The notes beneath the pieces were generated by a model that was given only the letters and a program-made list of their open reading frames with translations, had not been told where the DNA came from and ran no database searches. Source: Pedobacter sp. AJM (GTDB lineage: Bacteria; Bacteroidota; Bacteroidia; Sphingobacteriales; Sphingobacteriaceae). Taken from it: a stretch of DNA of 64,000 bases. The first letter of the stretch is position 1, and the number at the start of each line of letters is the position of its first letter. The stretch covers positions 682,001 through 746,000 of the forward strand of contig NZ_NHOT01000003.1 of the NCBI RefSeq assembly GCF_002197755.1, written 5' to 3'. The position numbers were made by a program, and so were the translations under genes. This document shows, in pieces, positions 8,008-16,287 of this stretch.

Positions 8008-9168
8008 ATGCCTGTTTATCATAAATTGGGGCAGATACCCGCAAAACGCCATACGGTTTTCCGCAAACCTGATGGAAACCTTTATGCCGAAGAATTGGTT
8101 TCTACAGAAGGTTTTTCGAGTTTATATTCGCTTGTTTATCATGCCCATCCACCAACCATGGTGAAGCATTTGGGCGAACCTTACAGCGTTGAGCCTAAAA
8201 TTGCCAGAGAAAAACACCTGAAACACACCAGCTTAATTGGTTTTAACATTCAACCGGAAGACGACTACCTGAAAAGCAGGAAGCCGGTTTTAGTGAATAG
8301 TGATTTACATATTGTTTTGGCGGCACCCAGGAAATCCATGACCGATTATTTTTATAAAAACAGTCAGGCGGATGAAATGATCTTCATCCACGAGGGTTCC
8401 GGAAAACTTAAAACAGGCTTCGGGGAAATTAAGTTTGGCTATGGCGATTACCTGATTATCCCGAGAGGAACCATTTATCAAATGGAGTTTGACCAGGAGC
8501 AGAACAGATTGTTTATCGTAGAAAGCTTCAGCCCATTACGCCCGCCTAAACGTTATTTAAATCAATACGGGCAGTTGATGGAACATTCGCCTTATTGCGA
8601 ACGCGATTTACGTTTACCTGAAAACCTGCAAACACATGATGAATATGGTGATTTCAAAGTGCTTATTAAAAAACAAGGATTAATTTATCCCTATACCTAT
8701 GGCACGCATCCTTTCGATTATATCGGATGGGACGGCTATCATTATCCATATGCCTTCTCCATTCATGATTTTGAACCGATAACCGGGCGTTTACATCAGC
8801 CACCACCTGTACACCAAACCTTTGAGGGGCATAATTTCGTTGTTTGTTCTTTCGTACCGCGTAAATATGATTACCATCCTGATTCGATTCCTGCGCCCTA
8901 TAACCATAGCAACGTAGATAGTGATGAAGTGTTGTATTATGTTGATGGCGATTTTATGAGCCGTAAAAGCGTGGTTAAAGGTCAAATTACCTTACATCCA
9001 GGAGGAATTCCTCATGGCCCTCATCCAGGCACAGTAGAAAAATCAATCGGTAAAGACAAAACTGATGAACTGGCTGTGATGATTGATCCTTTTAAACCGC
9101 TGATGCTGACAGAAGAAGCCATTGCAATAGAAGATGAAAATTACCACAAAAGCTGGCAGGAAGGGTAG
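8008..9168 (+). CDS. hmgA: Homogentisate 1,2-dioxygenase
   Basis: This enzyme opens the homogentisate ring to maleylacetoacetate using Fe(II) and O2. The protein has two cupin-like barrels. Iron ligands are H300 and E307 in YNHSNVDSDEVLYY and H336 in GGIPHGPHPG. The segments DYIGWDGYHYPYAFSIHDFE and RLHQPPPVHQTFEG are hallmark HGD stretches. At 386 residues it belongs to the shorter bacterial branch (human 445). The gene is first in a plus-strand pair with hppD and divergent from the FAH-type gene, a layout suited to shared control by a tyrosine-pathway signal. Confidence 0.95.
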   Translation: MPVYHKLGQIPAKRHTVFRKPDGNLYAEELVSTEGFSSLYSLVYHAHPPTMVKHLGEPYSVEPKIAREKHLKHTSLIGFNIQPEDDYLKSRKPVLVNSDLHIVLAAPRKSMTDYFYKNSQADEMIFIHEGSGKLKTGFGEIKFGYGDYLIIPRGTIYQMEFDQEQNRLFIVESFSPLRPPKRYLNQYGQLMEHSPYCERDLRLPENLQTHDEYGDFKVLIKKQGLIYPYTYGTHPFDYIGWDGYHYPYAFSIHDFEPITGRLHQPPPVHQTFEGHNFVVCSFVPRKYDYHPDSIPAPYNHSNVDSDEVLYYVDGDFMSRKSVVKGQITLHPGGIPHGPHPGTVEKSIGKDKTDELAVMIDPFKPLMLTEEAIAIEDENYHKSWQEG

Positions 9169-9169
9169 G

Positions 9170-9222
9170 CTGAGTTTGGAGTTGAGCGTTTGGAGTCGAA
9201 AGTCTTGAGTCCGGAGTCGGGA
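9170..9222 (+). repeat. GGAGT-rich dispersed-type repeat between hmgA and hppD
   Basis: The gap after hmgA consists of imperfect repeats of a GAGTYYGGAGT-type unit (for example GAGTTTGGAGTTGAG and GAGTCCGGAGTCGGG). Similar GAGTCC/GGACTT units recur at 50.5 kb. Such short repeats are typical of Bacteroidota intergenic DNA. It sits inside the hmgA-hppD transcription unit. Confidence 0.5.
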
Positions 9223-9284
9223 TAATGAGATATCCAACATATTCGAAATATTATAATATTAAAAAACATTACAACAACATCAAA

Positions 9285-10415
9285 ATGGAAACACAGACAT
9301 TTGCAGAAAAGATCGCTAAGGCACCAGATTTTCTGCCTATTAACGGAACAGATTATATTGAATTTTATGTAGGCAACGCCAAACAGGCCGCGCATTATTA
9401 CAAAACCGCATTTGGCTTTCAGAGTTTGGCTTATGCCGGTCCGGAAACAGGCATACGTGACCGCGCCTCTTATGTTTTACAACAGGGAAAAATCAGGTTA
9501 ATTTTAACCACTGCATTAAAATCAGATCATCCGATTTCTGAACATGTAAAAAAACACGGAGATGGTGTTAAAGTACTGGCCCTTTGGGTAGATGATGCCT
9601 ACAGTGCATTTGAAGAAACAACAAAACGAGGTGCTAAGCCTTATATGGAGCCTAAAACACTAACAGATGATCAAGGTGAAGTAAAAATGAGCGGGATTTA
9701 TACCTATGGCGAAACCATCCACATGTTCATTGAAAGAAAAAATTACAAAGGTACTTTTATGCCGGGTTACCGCGTTTGGGAAAGCGATTATCAACCTGCT
9801 GATGCCGGCCTTTTATATATTGACCATTGTGTAGGTAACGTGGGCTGGAACAGGATGAACGAGGCCGTACAATGGTACGAAGATGTGATGGGATTTGTAA
9901 ATATCCTTTCCTTTGATGATAAACAAATCAACACGGAATATTCTGCATTGATGAGTAAGGTAATGAGCAATGGAAATGGTTTCTCAAAATTCCCGATTAA
10001 TGAGCCCGCGGAAGGTAAAAAGAAATCGCAGATAGAAGAATATTTAGAGTATTATGAAGGCGAAGGCGTTCAGCATATTGCCGTGGCCACCAAAGATATT
10101 GTAAAAACTGTTAAAGAGTTAAAATCACGTGGCGTGGAGTTTTTAAGTGCCCCACCAGAAGCTTATTATGATATGATGCCACAACGGGTGGGCAAAATAG
10201 ATGAAGAAATTGCTTTATTGGAAAGCCTGGGGATTTTGGTTGACTGTGATGAAGAAGGTTACTTACTCCAGATCTTCACCAAACCTGTTGAAGACAGGCC
10301 TACCTTATTTTTTGAAATTATTCAACGTAAGGGCGCACAAAGCTTTGGTGCAGGAAATTTTAAGGCTTTATTTGAGTCATTAGAGCGTGAACAGGAATTA
10401 AGAGGGAATTTGTAA
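9285..10415 (+). CDS. hppD: 4-hydroxyphenylpyruvate dioxygenase
   Basis: HPPD converts 4-hydroxyphenylpyruvate to homogentisate, the substrate of the gene in front of it. Two VOC domains occupy about residues 18-155 and 175-345. The iron ligands are H181 (LLYIDHCVGN), H264 (GVQHIAVATK) and E344 (LFFEIIQRKG), matching human H183, H266 and E349. The C-terminal signature FGAGNFKALFESLEREQ is intact. The start at 9285 (METQTFAEKI) is chosen because an upstream ATG at 9225 adds 20 residues of AT-rich non-family sequence. The 376-residue length is normal. Confidence 0.95.
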   Translation: METQTFAEKIAKAPDFLPINGTDYIEFYVGNAKQAAHYYKTAFGFQSLAYAGPETGIRDRASYVLQQGKIRLILTTALKSDHPISEHVKKHGDGVKVLALWVDDAYSAFEETTKRGAKPYMEPKTLTDDQGEVKMSGIYTYGETIHMFIERKNYKGTFMPGYRVWESDYQPADAGLLYIDHCVGNVGWNRMNEAVQWYEDVMGFVNILSFDDKQINTEYSALMSKVMSNGNGFSKFPINEPAEGKKKSQIEEYLEYYEGEGVQHIAVATKDIVKTVKELKSRGVEFLSAPPEAYYDMMPQRVGKIDEEIALLESLGILVDCDEEGYLLQIFTKPVEDRPTLFFEIIQRKGAQSFGAGNFKALFESLEREQELRGNL

Positions 10416-10556
10416 ATAGTAAAATCACTTCTTCACTAAAACTTCATAAATGAAGTGCACCTTTGATATAACAAAACACCAGAAGCGATTTCCGTTTTGT
10501 TAAATTCTAAAAACTTCATAATTAGTTTTTTAGTTTTCCGGTTACCCTTATCTGAT

Positions 10557-10589
10557 ACCTCATGTATTGCAAAATACATGAGGTTTTTT
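10557..10589 (+). terminator. Terminator of the hmgA-hppD unit
   Basis: A 12-bp perfect stem (ACCTCATGTATT / AATACATGAGGT) with a GCAA loop is followed by a run of six T. It lies between two convergent transcription units. Confidence 0.85.
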
Positions 10590-10593
10590 ATTT

Positions 10594-11112
10594 TTATTCA
10601 GCATTCTCTTTCAACATCTCAAATAAATCTTCAGGACCGCCATCAAATTTAGTTTCATTTACATAAAATGATGGCGTTCCATTTACCCCGCTTCTCACAC
10701 CGCTCTCAAAATCATCTTCCACTTTTTGCTTTACCGCTTCAGTATTTATATCCTCATCAAATTGCTCGATGTCTAAGCCAATGGTCTCTGCAAGTTCCTG
10801 AAAGAGTTCATCATTTAAACGGTACTGGTTATCATAGATGGCCTCGTGCATTTCCCAGAATTTACCCTGAAGTGCTGCTGCTTCTGCAGCCAAAGCTGCC
10901 TGAAATGCAAACGCATGAGATTCCTGTAGCGGAAAGTGCCTGAACACAAACCGGATCTGATCACCAAAAGCCTGCTGAATTTCTTTTATAATCGGATAAG
11001 CGTGGGCACAATGCGGACATTGATAATCGCCAAATTCCACGATGGTAATTGCTGCTGAATCAGATCCTTCGGAATGATCGCTGCTTCCTATTGCTGGTTT
11101 TAATGTGCTCAT
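10594..11112 (-). CDS. DsbA-family thioredoxin-fold protein, cytoplasmic
   Basis: This 172-residue protein has a thioredoxin fold with CPHC at C32-C35 (GDYQCPHCAHAYP), a helical insertion at about 75-140, and a cis-Pro loop in NGTPSFYVN. The domain matches the DsbA-like thioredoxin_4 family. There is no signal peptide, so a cytoplasmic disulfide reductase or isomerase is more likely than an envelope oxidase. It is the third gene of a poxB-peroxiredoxin-dsbA unit (6 nt after the peroxiredoxin), which suggests that it recycles the peroxiredoxin or repairs oxidised proteins. Confidence 0.8.
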   Translation of the reverse strand: MSTLKPAIGSSDHSEGSDSAAITIVEFGDYQCPHCAHAYPIIKEIQQAFGDQIRFVFRHFPLQESHAFAFQAALAAEAAALQGKFWEMHEAIYDNQYRLNDELFQELAETIGLDIEQFDEDINTEAVKQKVEDDFESGVRSGVNGTPSFYVNETKFDGGPEDLFEMLKENAE

Positions 11113-11118
11113 GATATA

Positions 11119-11583
11119 TTATTTTTGTTCTAAACTTTCCAAAGCATCCAGTATGCCATCAGCACCAGGATTCACTGCTGTTGGTGATAAATAACTCCAG
11201 GCAATTTTTCCTTCCTTATCAATCACAAAAAGTGCCCGCTTACTCTCTCCTACTTCATCATCATATACGCCATAAGCTTTTGAAACTTCCCCTTTAGGCT
11301 CAAAATCTGCCAGAAGCGGAAAATGTAATTTTCTATCTTTCTGAAAAGCATTATGGCACCAGGTGCTATCTACTGATATCCCGATCATCTGCGCATCATG
11401 TTTACTGAAATATTTCAGCATTTCATTATATAAGGCCATCTGGTCGCCACATACCGGACTCCAGTCGGCAGGGTAAAAAGCCAGGATCACATTTTTACCT
11501 TTGAAATCGTTCAGCTTAATTTTCTGATCCGGTGTGGCATTCAATTCAAAATCTGGTGCTACTTTTCCTTTTTCGAGTATCAT
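11119..11583 (-). CDS. Peroxiredoxin (AhpC/TSA, BCP/AhpE-like)
   Basis: The 154-residue thiol peroxidase has its peroxidatic Cys at C45 in PADWSPVCGDQM, with Ser in place of the more usual Thr three residues before it. C75 (STWCHNAF) could resolve the sulfenic acid. The protein would reduce hydrogen peroxide or organic peroxides in the cytoplasm. It lies 21 nt after poxB and 6 nt before the DsbA-like gene, so the three are almost certainly co-transcribed. Confidence 0.85.
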   Translation of the reverse strand: MILEKGKVAPDFELNATPDQKIKLNDFKGKNVILAFYPADWSPVCGDQMALYNEMLKYFSKHDAQMIGISVDSTWCHNAFQKDRKLHFPLLADFEPKGEVSKAYGVYDDEVGESKRALFVIDKEGKIAWSYLSPTAVNPGADGILDALESLEQK

Positions 11584-11604
11584 TTTATATTTTTTTATTC
11601 CGGA

Positions 11605-13341
11605 CTATAATACTTCGCCCAAATGTTTGTAATTAGATTTTATGGTATCAAATACCTCACTCATTTTACCGCCAAGCATTAATTTGGTCATGGAAATGGT
11701 CATTCCCTTTACTTGCTCCCATTCTATTTTTGGTGGCATTGCTAAAGCATTCGGGTTGGTCATGATATTCAATAAAACGGGACCATCTTCAGCAAAGGCA
11801 TTGGCGATGGCAACTTCTACATCGTCAGGCTGGTTAATCGTAATGCCTTTAAAACCCATGGCCTGTGCCACCAAAGCAAAATCAGGATTAATCATGTCCG
11901 TTTCATTATCAGGCAAACCATCAACTTCCATTTCGAGCTTCACCATGCCTAAGGCACGATTATTAAAAACGATAATTTTAATAGGTAGATTATATTGTTT
12001 AATGGTGGCCAGATCACCCAGCAGCATTGATAAACCACCATCTCCGCAAAGTGCGATTACTTGTCTTTCAGGATGCGCAAGTGCAGCCCCTATTGCCATG
12101 GGCATGGCATTGGCCATTGAACCATGGTTAAAAGATCCCAGCATTTTCCTTTGACCTGTGCCATCTATAAACCTGGCGCCCCAAACGCAGCACATCCCGG
12201 TATCTACCGTATAAATTGCATCCTGATCGCTTAACCGGTTGATGGTATCTGCTACAAATTCAGGTTGAATTTTATTTTCCTCTCCGCGGTCTTTCACATA
12301 ACTCAATTGATTTTCTTTTACTTTTCCGTAAAACTCCAGTTGTGCTTTTAAGAAACTATCATCGGTTTTAGTGGAAATTAATGGCAGCAGAGCAGCTATT
12401 GAATCTTTGATATCACCGCACAAACCCATGTGCAGTTTTGCCCTTCTGCCTATTCTCTCCGGACTTTCATCTATCTGAATGATTTTATTTTTTTCAGGCA
12501 TAAAATTCTGGTAGGGGAAATCCGTTCCAAGCAGTAACACTACATCCGACTCATGCATGCTATGGTATGCAGATGGCTGACCAAGTAAGCCGGTCATGCC
12601 AATTTCGTAAGGGTTATTGTATTGGATGCCCATTTTTCCACGGAAGGAAAAACCTACCGGGGCCTTCAGTTTTTCGGCCAGTGCAACAACTTCATCATGC
12701 GCTTCAGCCGCGCCGATACCACAGTAAATGGTGATTTTTTTACCTTCATTTAAACAATTAGCCAGTAAGTGAAGATCGCTGTCTTGGGGCCTGATGACAG
12801 GTCTGCTTTTAAAAAGCTGCATAGATGTTTCACTTTCTACCGCGTCCATTTGGGCAACATCACCTGGTAAACCAAATACAGCTACACCTTTTTGATGAAC
12901 AGCATGTTGAATAGCAGCCTGAAACATTCTGGGTACCTGCGCAGCAGTTGTAGCAATCTGGTTATAAGAACTGCAATCGTCAAATAATTTAGTGGTATTG
13001 GTTTCCTGGAAATAATCCATACCAAACTGCCCGGTATCAATGGTAGAAGCGATGGCGATCACCGGAACATGAGATTTATGTGCATCGTACAAACCATTAA
13101 TCAGGTGAACGTGTCCGGGTCCGCAGCTTCCCGCACAGCAGGCCAATCCATCCAGTTCCGCTTCAGCTGCGGCAGCGAAGGCACCCACTTCTTCATTGCG
13201 AACATGAATCCATTTGATTTTTCCGTTTCGGCGTACAGCATCATTAAAATAATTCAAGCTATCGCCTGTAACCGCATAAACTCTTTTTACGCCAGCCTCC
13301 ACAAGCATTTCTACCAGTTGTTCTGCAACATTTTTAGCCAT
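11605..13341 (-). CDS. poxB: ThDP-dependent pyruvate oxidase / pyruvate:quinone dehydrogenase (PoxB-like)
   Basis: The 578-residue protein has the three domains of the ThDP/FAD oxidase family. The catalytic Glu is E50 in VRNEEVGAFAA, the FAD region carries SHVPVIAIA and QETNTTKLFDDCS, and the ThDP motif GDGG ends in NN (IIVFNN). It resembles E. coli PoxB (572 residues) along its length, including the C-terminal segment that binds lipid in PoxB. The likely reaction is oxidative decarboxylation of pyruvate to acetate and CO2, with electrons going to quinone or, if the enzyme is of the oxidase type, to O2 to give H2O2. The downstream peroxidase fits the second option but does not prove it. Confidence 0.85.
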   Translation of the reverse strand: MAKNVAEQLVEMLVEAGVKRVYAVTGDSLNYFNDAVRRNGKIKWIHVRNEEVGAFAAAAEAELDGLACCAGSCGPGHVHLINGLYDAHKSHVPVIAIASTIDTGQFGMDYFQETNTTKLFDDCSSYNQIATTAAQVPRMFQAAIQHAVHQKGVAVFGLPGDVAQMDAVESETSMQLFKSRPVIRPQDSDLHLLANCLNEGKKITIYCGIGAAEAHDEVVALAEKLKAPVGFSFRGKMGIQYNNPYEIGMTGLLGQPSAYHSMHESDVVLLLGTDFPYQNFMPEKNKIIQIDESPERIGRRAKLHMGLCGDIKDSIAALLPLISTKTDDSFLKAQLEFYGKVKENQLSYVKDRGEENKIQPEFVADTINRLSDQDAIYTVDTGMCCVWGARFIDGTGQRKMLGSFNHGSMANAMPMAIGAALAHPERQVIALCGDGGLSMLLGDLATIKQYNLPIKIIVFNNRALGMVKLEMEVDGLPDNETDMINPDFALVAQAMGFKGITINQPDDVEVAIANAFAEDGPVLLNIMTNPNALAMPPKIEWEQVKGMTISMTKLMLGGKMSEVFDTIKSNYKHLGEVL

Positions 13342-13359
13342 ATAGTTATTCTTAAAGTG

Positions 13360-13374
13360 GAGGTTATTAACCTC
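13360..13374. promoter_or_regulatory. 15-nt palindrome in front of poxB, possible operator
   Basis: GAGGTTA-T-TAACCTC is a perfect 7-bp inverted repeat around one central base, ending 18 nt before the poxB ATG on the minus strand. It lies in the leader or core promoter. There is no T run, so it is more likely a protein-binding site than a terminator. Confidence 0.4.
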
Positions 13375-13470
13375 TGTTAAATATGATTACTATTTATACT
13401 TTAAAAATGAGGCTATTGTTTGCATGGATTTACAATGTTTTGTAATTTTTGATCTGGTTGAGTTAAAAAA

Positions 13471-14388
13471 CTAACCTATTTTTTGCCTTTTGATGAGATA
13501 AGCCTGAAGTATAGGATAAAAACCTGCTTTAATATCAGCATCTATCAGGTCAATTTTGTATTGCGCGCACTTTAAGGCAATTTGCTGTCTGTATGTTGTT
13601 ATGGCGTCCTTATAATTATCCTTTACCTGATTGGTATGCACTTTAATGGTATCACCTGTTTCCATATCGATAAACTGATGCGGGCGGTTCTCAAATTCAA
13701 AGTTGACTTCCTTAGACTGATCCACTACATTGAAAACCACAATTTCATGCTTATTGAATTTGAGGTGCTGCAATGCATCAAAAAACTGATCGGTTTGTTC
13801 AGGGCTGCTTTGGGTGTTGAATAAATCACTAAAAACAACCACCAGCGACCGTTTGTGGATGAGGTCTGCCACCTGGTGAAGCGATTCACTTAAATTCGTT
13901 TGTGCATTCACCTTTGGCGTGTTTAATAATTCTTCAAGCTTGGTAAACAAGAATTTCTGATGAACCGTTGTTGATTTAGCAGGGGTATTTAATAAGATTT
14001 CATCTGAAAAAAGGCTTAGTCCAAAGGCATCTCTTTGCTTTTTGAGCAGGTACATGAGTGCTGCAGCTGCCTGAATGGAAAAAGTAAGCTTATTGTTTTG
14101 GGCTTCAGGGAAATACATGGATGAAGAAACATCCACTACGAACTGACAGCGAAGATTGGTTTCTTCTTCGAAACGCTTGCTATACAGCTTATCTGTTTTG
14201 GCGTATAATTTCCAATCAATGTTTTTAACATTATCACCATTATTGTACTGACGGTGTTCGGCAAATTCTACAGAAAAACCATGAAACGGACTTTTATGTA
14301 ATCCAGTGATAAAACCTTCTACAACCTGGCTCGCCAGCAATTCCAGGTTTCCAAAACTGGTTTCTTGTTCATCATTTACGGCCTGCAT
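13471..14388 (-). CDS. DUF58 domain protein (vWA-like fold)
   Basis: The 305 residues contain the DUF58 signature around YNNGDNVKNIDWKLYAKTDK, followed by a von Willebrand A-like domain with a metal-site motif DVSSSM (about residue 87). DUF58 proteins normally form operons with MoxR AAA ATPases and take part in complex assembly or stress functions. Here no MoxR gene is adjacent, so this is a solitary copy. The role is unknown. Confidence 0.8.
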   Translation of the reverse strand: MQAVNDEQETSFGNLELLASQVVEGFITGLHKSPFHGFSVEFAEHRQYNNGDNVKNIDWKLYAKTDKLYSKRFEEETNLRCQFVVDVSSSMYFPEAQNNKLTFSIQAAAALMYLLKKQRDAFGLSLFSDEILLNTPAKSTTVHQKFLFTKLEELLNTPKVNAQTNLSESLHQVADLIHKRSLVVVFSDLFNTQSSPEQTDQFFDALQHLKFNKHEIVVFNVVDQSKEVNFEFENRPHQFIDMETGDTIKVHTNQVKDNYKDAITTYRQQIALKCAQYKIDLIDADIKAGFYPILQAYLIKRQKIG

Positions 14389-14450
14389 ATCGTAAAGCTA
14401 ATAAAAAGATTTTATGAAATGATGGCCCGTTTGTTACACCCCGAAACAGA

Positions 14451-14493
14451 TATTAACATATTGGCTGGTGAAACACCAGCCAATATGTTAATA
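14451..14493. terminator. Perfect 20-bp hairpin between the sugar dehydrogenase and DUF58 genes
   Basis: Two 20-nt arms (14451-14470 and 14474-14493) are exact reverse complements around an AAA loop, starting 6 nt beyond the sugar dehydrogenase stop. The minus strand shows only a weak T stretch beyond the stem, so it is an untypical terminator. It may also protect the mRNA 3' end. Confidence 0.5.
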
Positions 14494-14499
14494 TACTCG

Positions 14500-15714
14500 C
14501 TATTTTACAGCTATTTTATAAAGTTTTCCATTATCGGTTACGGCATATAAAGCACCGTCTTTTTCTACTAAATCTCTGAAACGCTCGCCTTTTCCTTCCA
14601 GCAGTCTTTCTTCTCCAACAATTTTATTGTCTTTAATTACCAGACGGATAATATGCGAGCCACTCAATGCACCAACAAATAAATTACCTTTCCATGCCGG
14701 AATTTTATCACTGTTATAAAAAGCAATCGAGCCCGGCGAAATTACCGGATTCCAGTAATAAACTGGTTGTTCCATACCTTCTTTTTGCTGAATACCATCA
14801 CCTACAGCTTTGCCACTGTATTCAATTCCATATGTAATTACCGGCCAGCCATAATTTTTACCCGGCCTGATTAAATTAATTTCATCACCACCGCGAGGGC
14901 CAAACTCAGCCTCCCATAAATCGCCGGTTTGCGGATTAATTGCCAGTCCGTCAGGGTTCCGAAGTCCGTAAGCGTAAATCTCTGGTTTGGCACCCGCTTT
15001 ACCGGCAAAGGGCCCGTTCGGCACAGGTTTACCTTCAGGTGTTAAATGCAGAATTTTTCCGAGTGAGGAATTTAACTGTTGCGCCTGAACCCTGATTTCT
15101 TTATCTGATCGTTCTCCGGTACTTACAAAAAGATTTCCATCTTTATCAAAAACGATTCTTGAACCGTACTGAAGTTTCCCGGTATGTGCAGGTGTAGCCC
15201 GATAAATAATTTTCTGATTTTCTATTTTTGTTTCGCTTGCAGACAATTTCCCCTTCGCAATGGCTAATAAGGAGCCTTTAGCCTGAGGTTCGGCGAAAGC
15301 CCAGTAAACCATCCTGTTTTTTGCAAAGTCAGGATCTAAAGTGACATCCAGTAAACCACCCTGACCCGAGGCATCAACCTTCGGCAAGCCTTCAATTTTC
15401 TTTAACAGCTTTCCATCAGCACCTAAGATAACCATCGATCCCTGTTTCTGGGTGATTAAAAATCCACCATTTGGAAGAACGGCTATTCCCCACGGATTTT
15501 CTAATTTTTCATTGATGATTGAAACAGACAAAGGCGTTTCTGTTTTTATTCCGGCAATCCTGGTTTGTCCGGTAAAAGCTGGCTTATAATCTGCGGTAGG
15601 CTTCTCCGTTTCCACTGGATTTTGAGCGAAAGCACAGGCCGTATTTAGGCAGTTTAAGGCGAAGCCTGCTATAATAATCCCTACTGTTTTGCTGTTGAAT
15701 AGATTGACAGACAT
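14500..15714 (-). CDS. PQQ-dependent sugar (aldose) dehydrogenase, secreted
   Basis: The 404-residue protein begins with an export signal (hydrophobic about 8-29, AFAQ cleavage region) and continues as a six-bladed beta-propeller of the soluble glucose dehydrogenase/YliI type. Signature pieces are NPWGIAVLPNGGFLITQ, QGGLLDVTLDPDF, GSRIVFDKDGNLFVSTGER and YGLRNPDGLAI. The family oxidises aldoses to lactones with bound PQQ in the periplasm. No PQQ synthesis genes lie in the window, so the organism may rely on external PQQ. Confidence 0.85.
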   Translation of the reverse strand: MSVNLFNSKTVGIIIAGFALNCLNTACAFAQNPVETEKPTADYKPAFTGQTRIAGIKTETPLSVSIINEKLENPWGIAVLPNGGFLITQKQGSMVILGADGKLLKKIEGLPKVDASGQGGLLDVTLDPDFAKNRMVYWAFAEPQAKGSLLAIAKGKLSASETKIENQKIIYRATPAHTGKLQYGSRIVFDKDGNLFVSTGERSDKEIRVQAQQLNSSLGKILHLTPEGKPVPNGPFAGKAGAKPEIYAYGLRNPDGLAINPQTGDLWEAEFGPRGGDEINLIRPGKNYGWPVITYGIEYSGKAVGDGIQQKEGMEQPVYYWNPVISPGSIAFYNSDKIPAWKGNLFVGALSGSHIIRLVIKDNKIVGEERLLEGKGERFRDLVEKDGALYAVTDNGKLYKIAVK

Positions 15715-15752
15715 GATTCTATATTTTTATTAAATAAACAAAAAAATATCGC

Positions 15753-15791
15753 AATAAAAAACCCGAATACCTTAAAATGGTTTCGGGTTTT
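15753..15791 (-). terminator. Terminator downstream of trxA
   Basis: On the minus strand AAAACCCGAA pairs with TTCGGGTTTT, with extra inner pairs (ACC/GGT), and is followed by a T-rich run. It lies 85 nt after the trxA stop and about 40 nt before the sugar dehydrogenase start, separating the two genes. Confidence 0.75.
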
Positions 15792-15875
15792 AAATATGTT
15801 ACACACAGCGCGGATAAAATAGTTAGTATCCAGGATCAAGACCTAAATTATTAGACCTGTATACCTTCAACCTTC

Positions 15876-16196
15876 CTATGCCAATTGCTTGTTCAGTTTA
15901 TCTGCTAATACAGATTTTGGAACTGCACCAACTTGTTTATCTACGATCTGACCGTTTTTGAAATATAATAAGGCCGGAATGTTACGGATACCAAACTGCA
16001 TTGAAATTTGAGGGTTGTTATCAACATTTACTTTTCCAACTATTGCCTTGCCATCGTATTCTTTAGCGATTTCTTCTACAACAGGACCAACCATGCGACA
16101 AGGGCCACACCATTCTGCCCAAAAATCTACTAATACGGGTTTATCTGATTTTAATACAAGCTCCTCAAAGTTTGCATCTGTGATTTCTAATGCCAT
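15876..16196 (-). CDS. trxA: Thioredoxin
   Basis: This is a single thioredoxin domain of 106 residues with the active site WCGPC (C30, C33), the preceding FWAEW and the cis-Pro motif [10 protein letters not shown]. It is the general cytoplasmic disulfide reductant and the likely electron donor for peroxiredoxins encoded here. The ATG at 16196 ([10 protein letters not shown]) is chosen over a TTG at 16217, which lies within the -7 box. A palindrome sits just upstream of the promoter. Confidence 0.95.
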   Translation of the reverse strand: MALEITDANFEELVLKSDKPVLVDFWAEWCGPCRMVGPVVEEIAKEYDGKAIVGKVNVDNNPQISMQFGIRNIPALLYFKNGQIVDKQVGAVPKSVLADKLNKQLA

Positions 16197-16214
16197 AATT
16201 ATTTTTTTTATGTT

Positions 16215-16244
16215 CAAATATATGTATTCAATTGCAATGCCAAC
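16215..16244 (-). promoter_or_regulatory. Promoter of trxA
   Basis: On the minus strand GTTG (16241-16244) is followed after 18 nt by TATATTTG (16215-16222), a full match to the -7 consensus. The ATG is 18 nt downstream of the -7 box. Confidence 0.65.
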
Positions 16245-16251
16245 TACTCTG

Positions 16252-16270
16252 TAATGTCAATTTGACATTA
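16252..16270. promoter_or_regulatory. 19-nt palindrome upstream of the trxA promoter
   Basis: TAATGTCAA-T-TTGACATTA is a perfect 9-bp inverted repeat with one central base, ending 7 nt upstream of the -33 box of trxA. Its position is that of an activator or repressor site. It lacks a T run and so is not a terminator. Confidence 0.45.
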
Positions 16271-16287
16271 TTTTGGTAAAGCGTGGG

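Noticed and set aside
9043..9240. A 65-residue minus-strand frame with an RLRTQDFRLQTLNSKL-like stretch.
   Set aside because: This peptide pattern is the translation of the GGAGT-type intergenic repeat, not a gene.
11642..12154. A 170-residue open frame opposite poxB.
   Set aside because: It is antisense to the conserved ThDP domain and its residue pattern follows the codons of the real gene.
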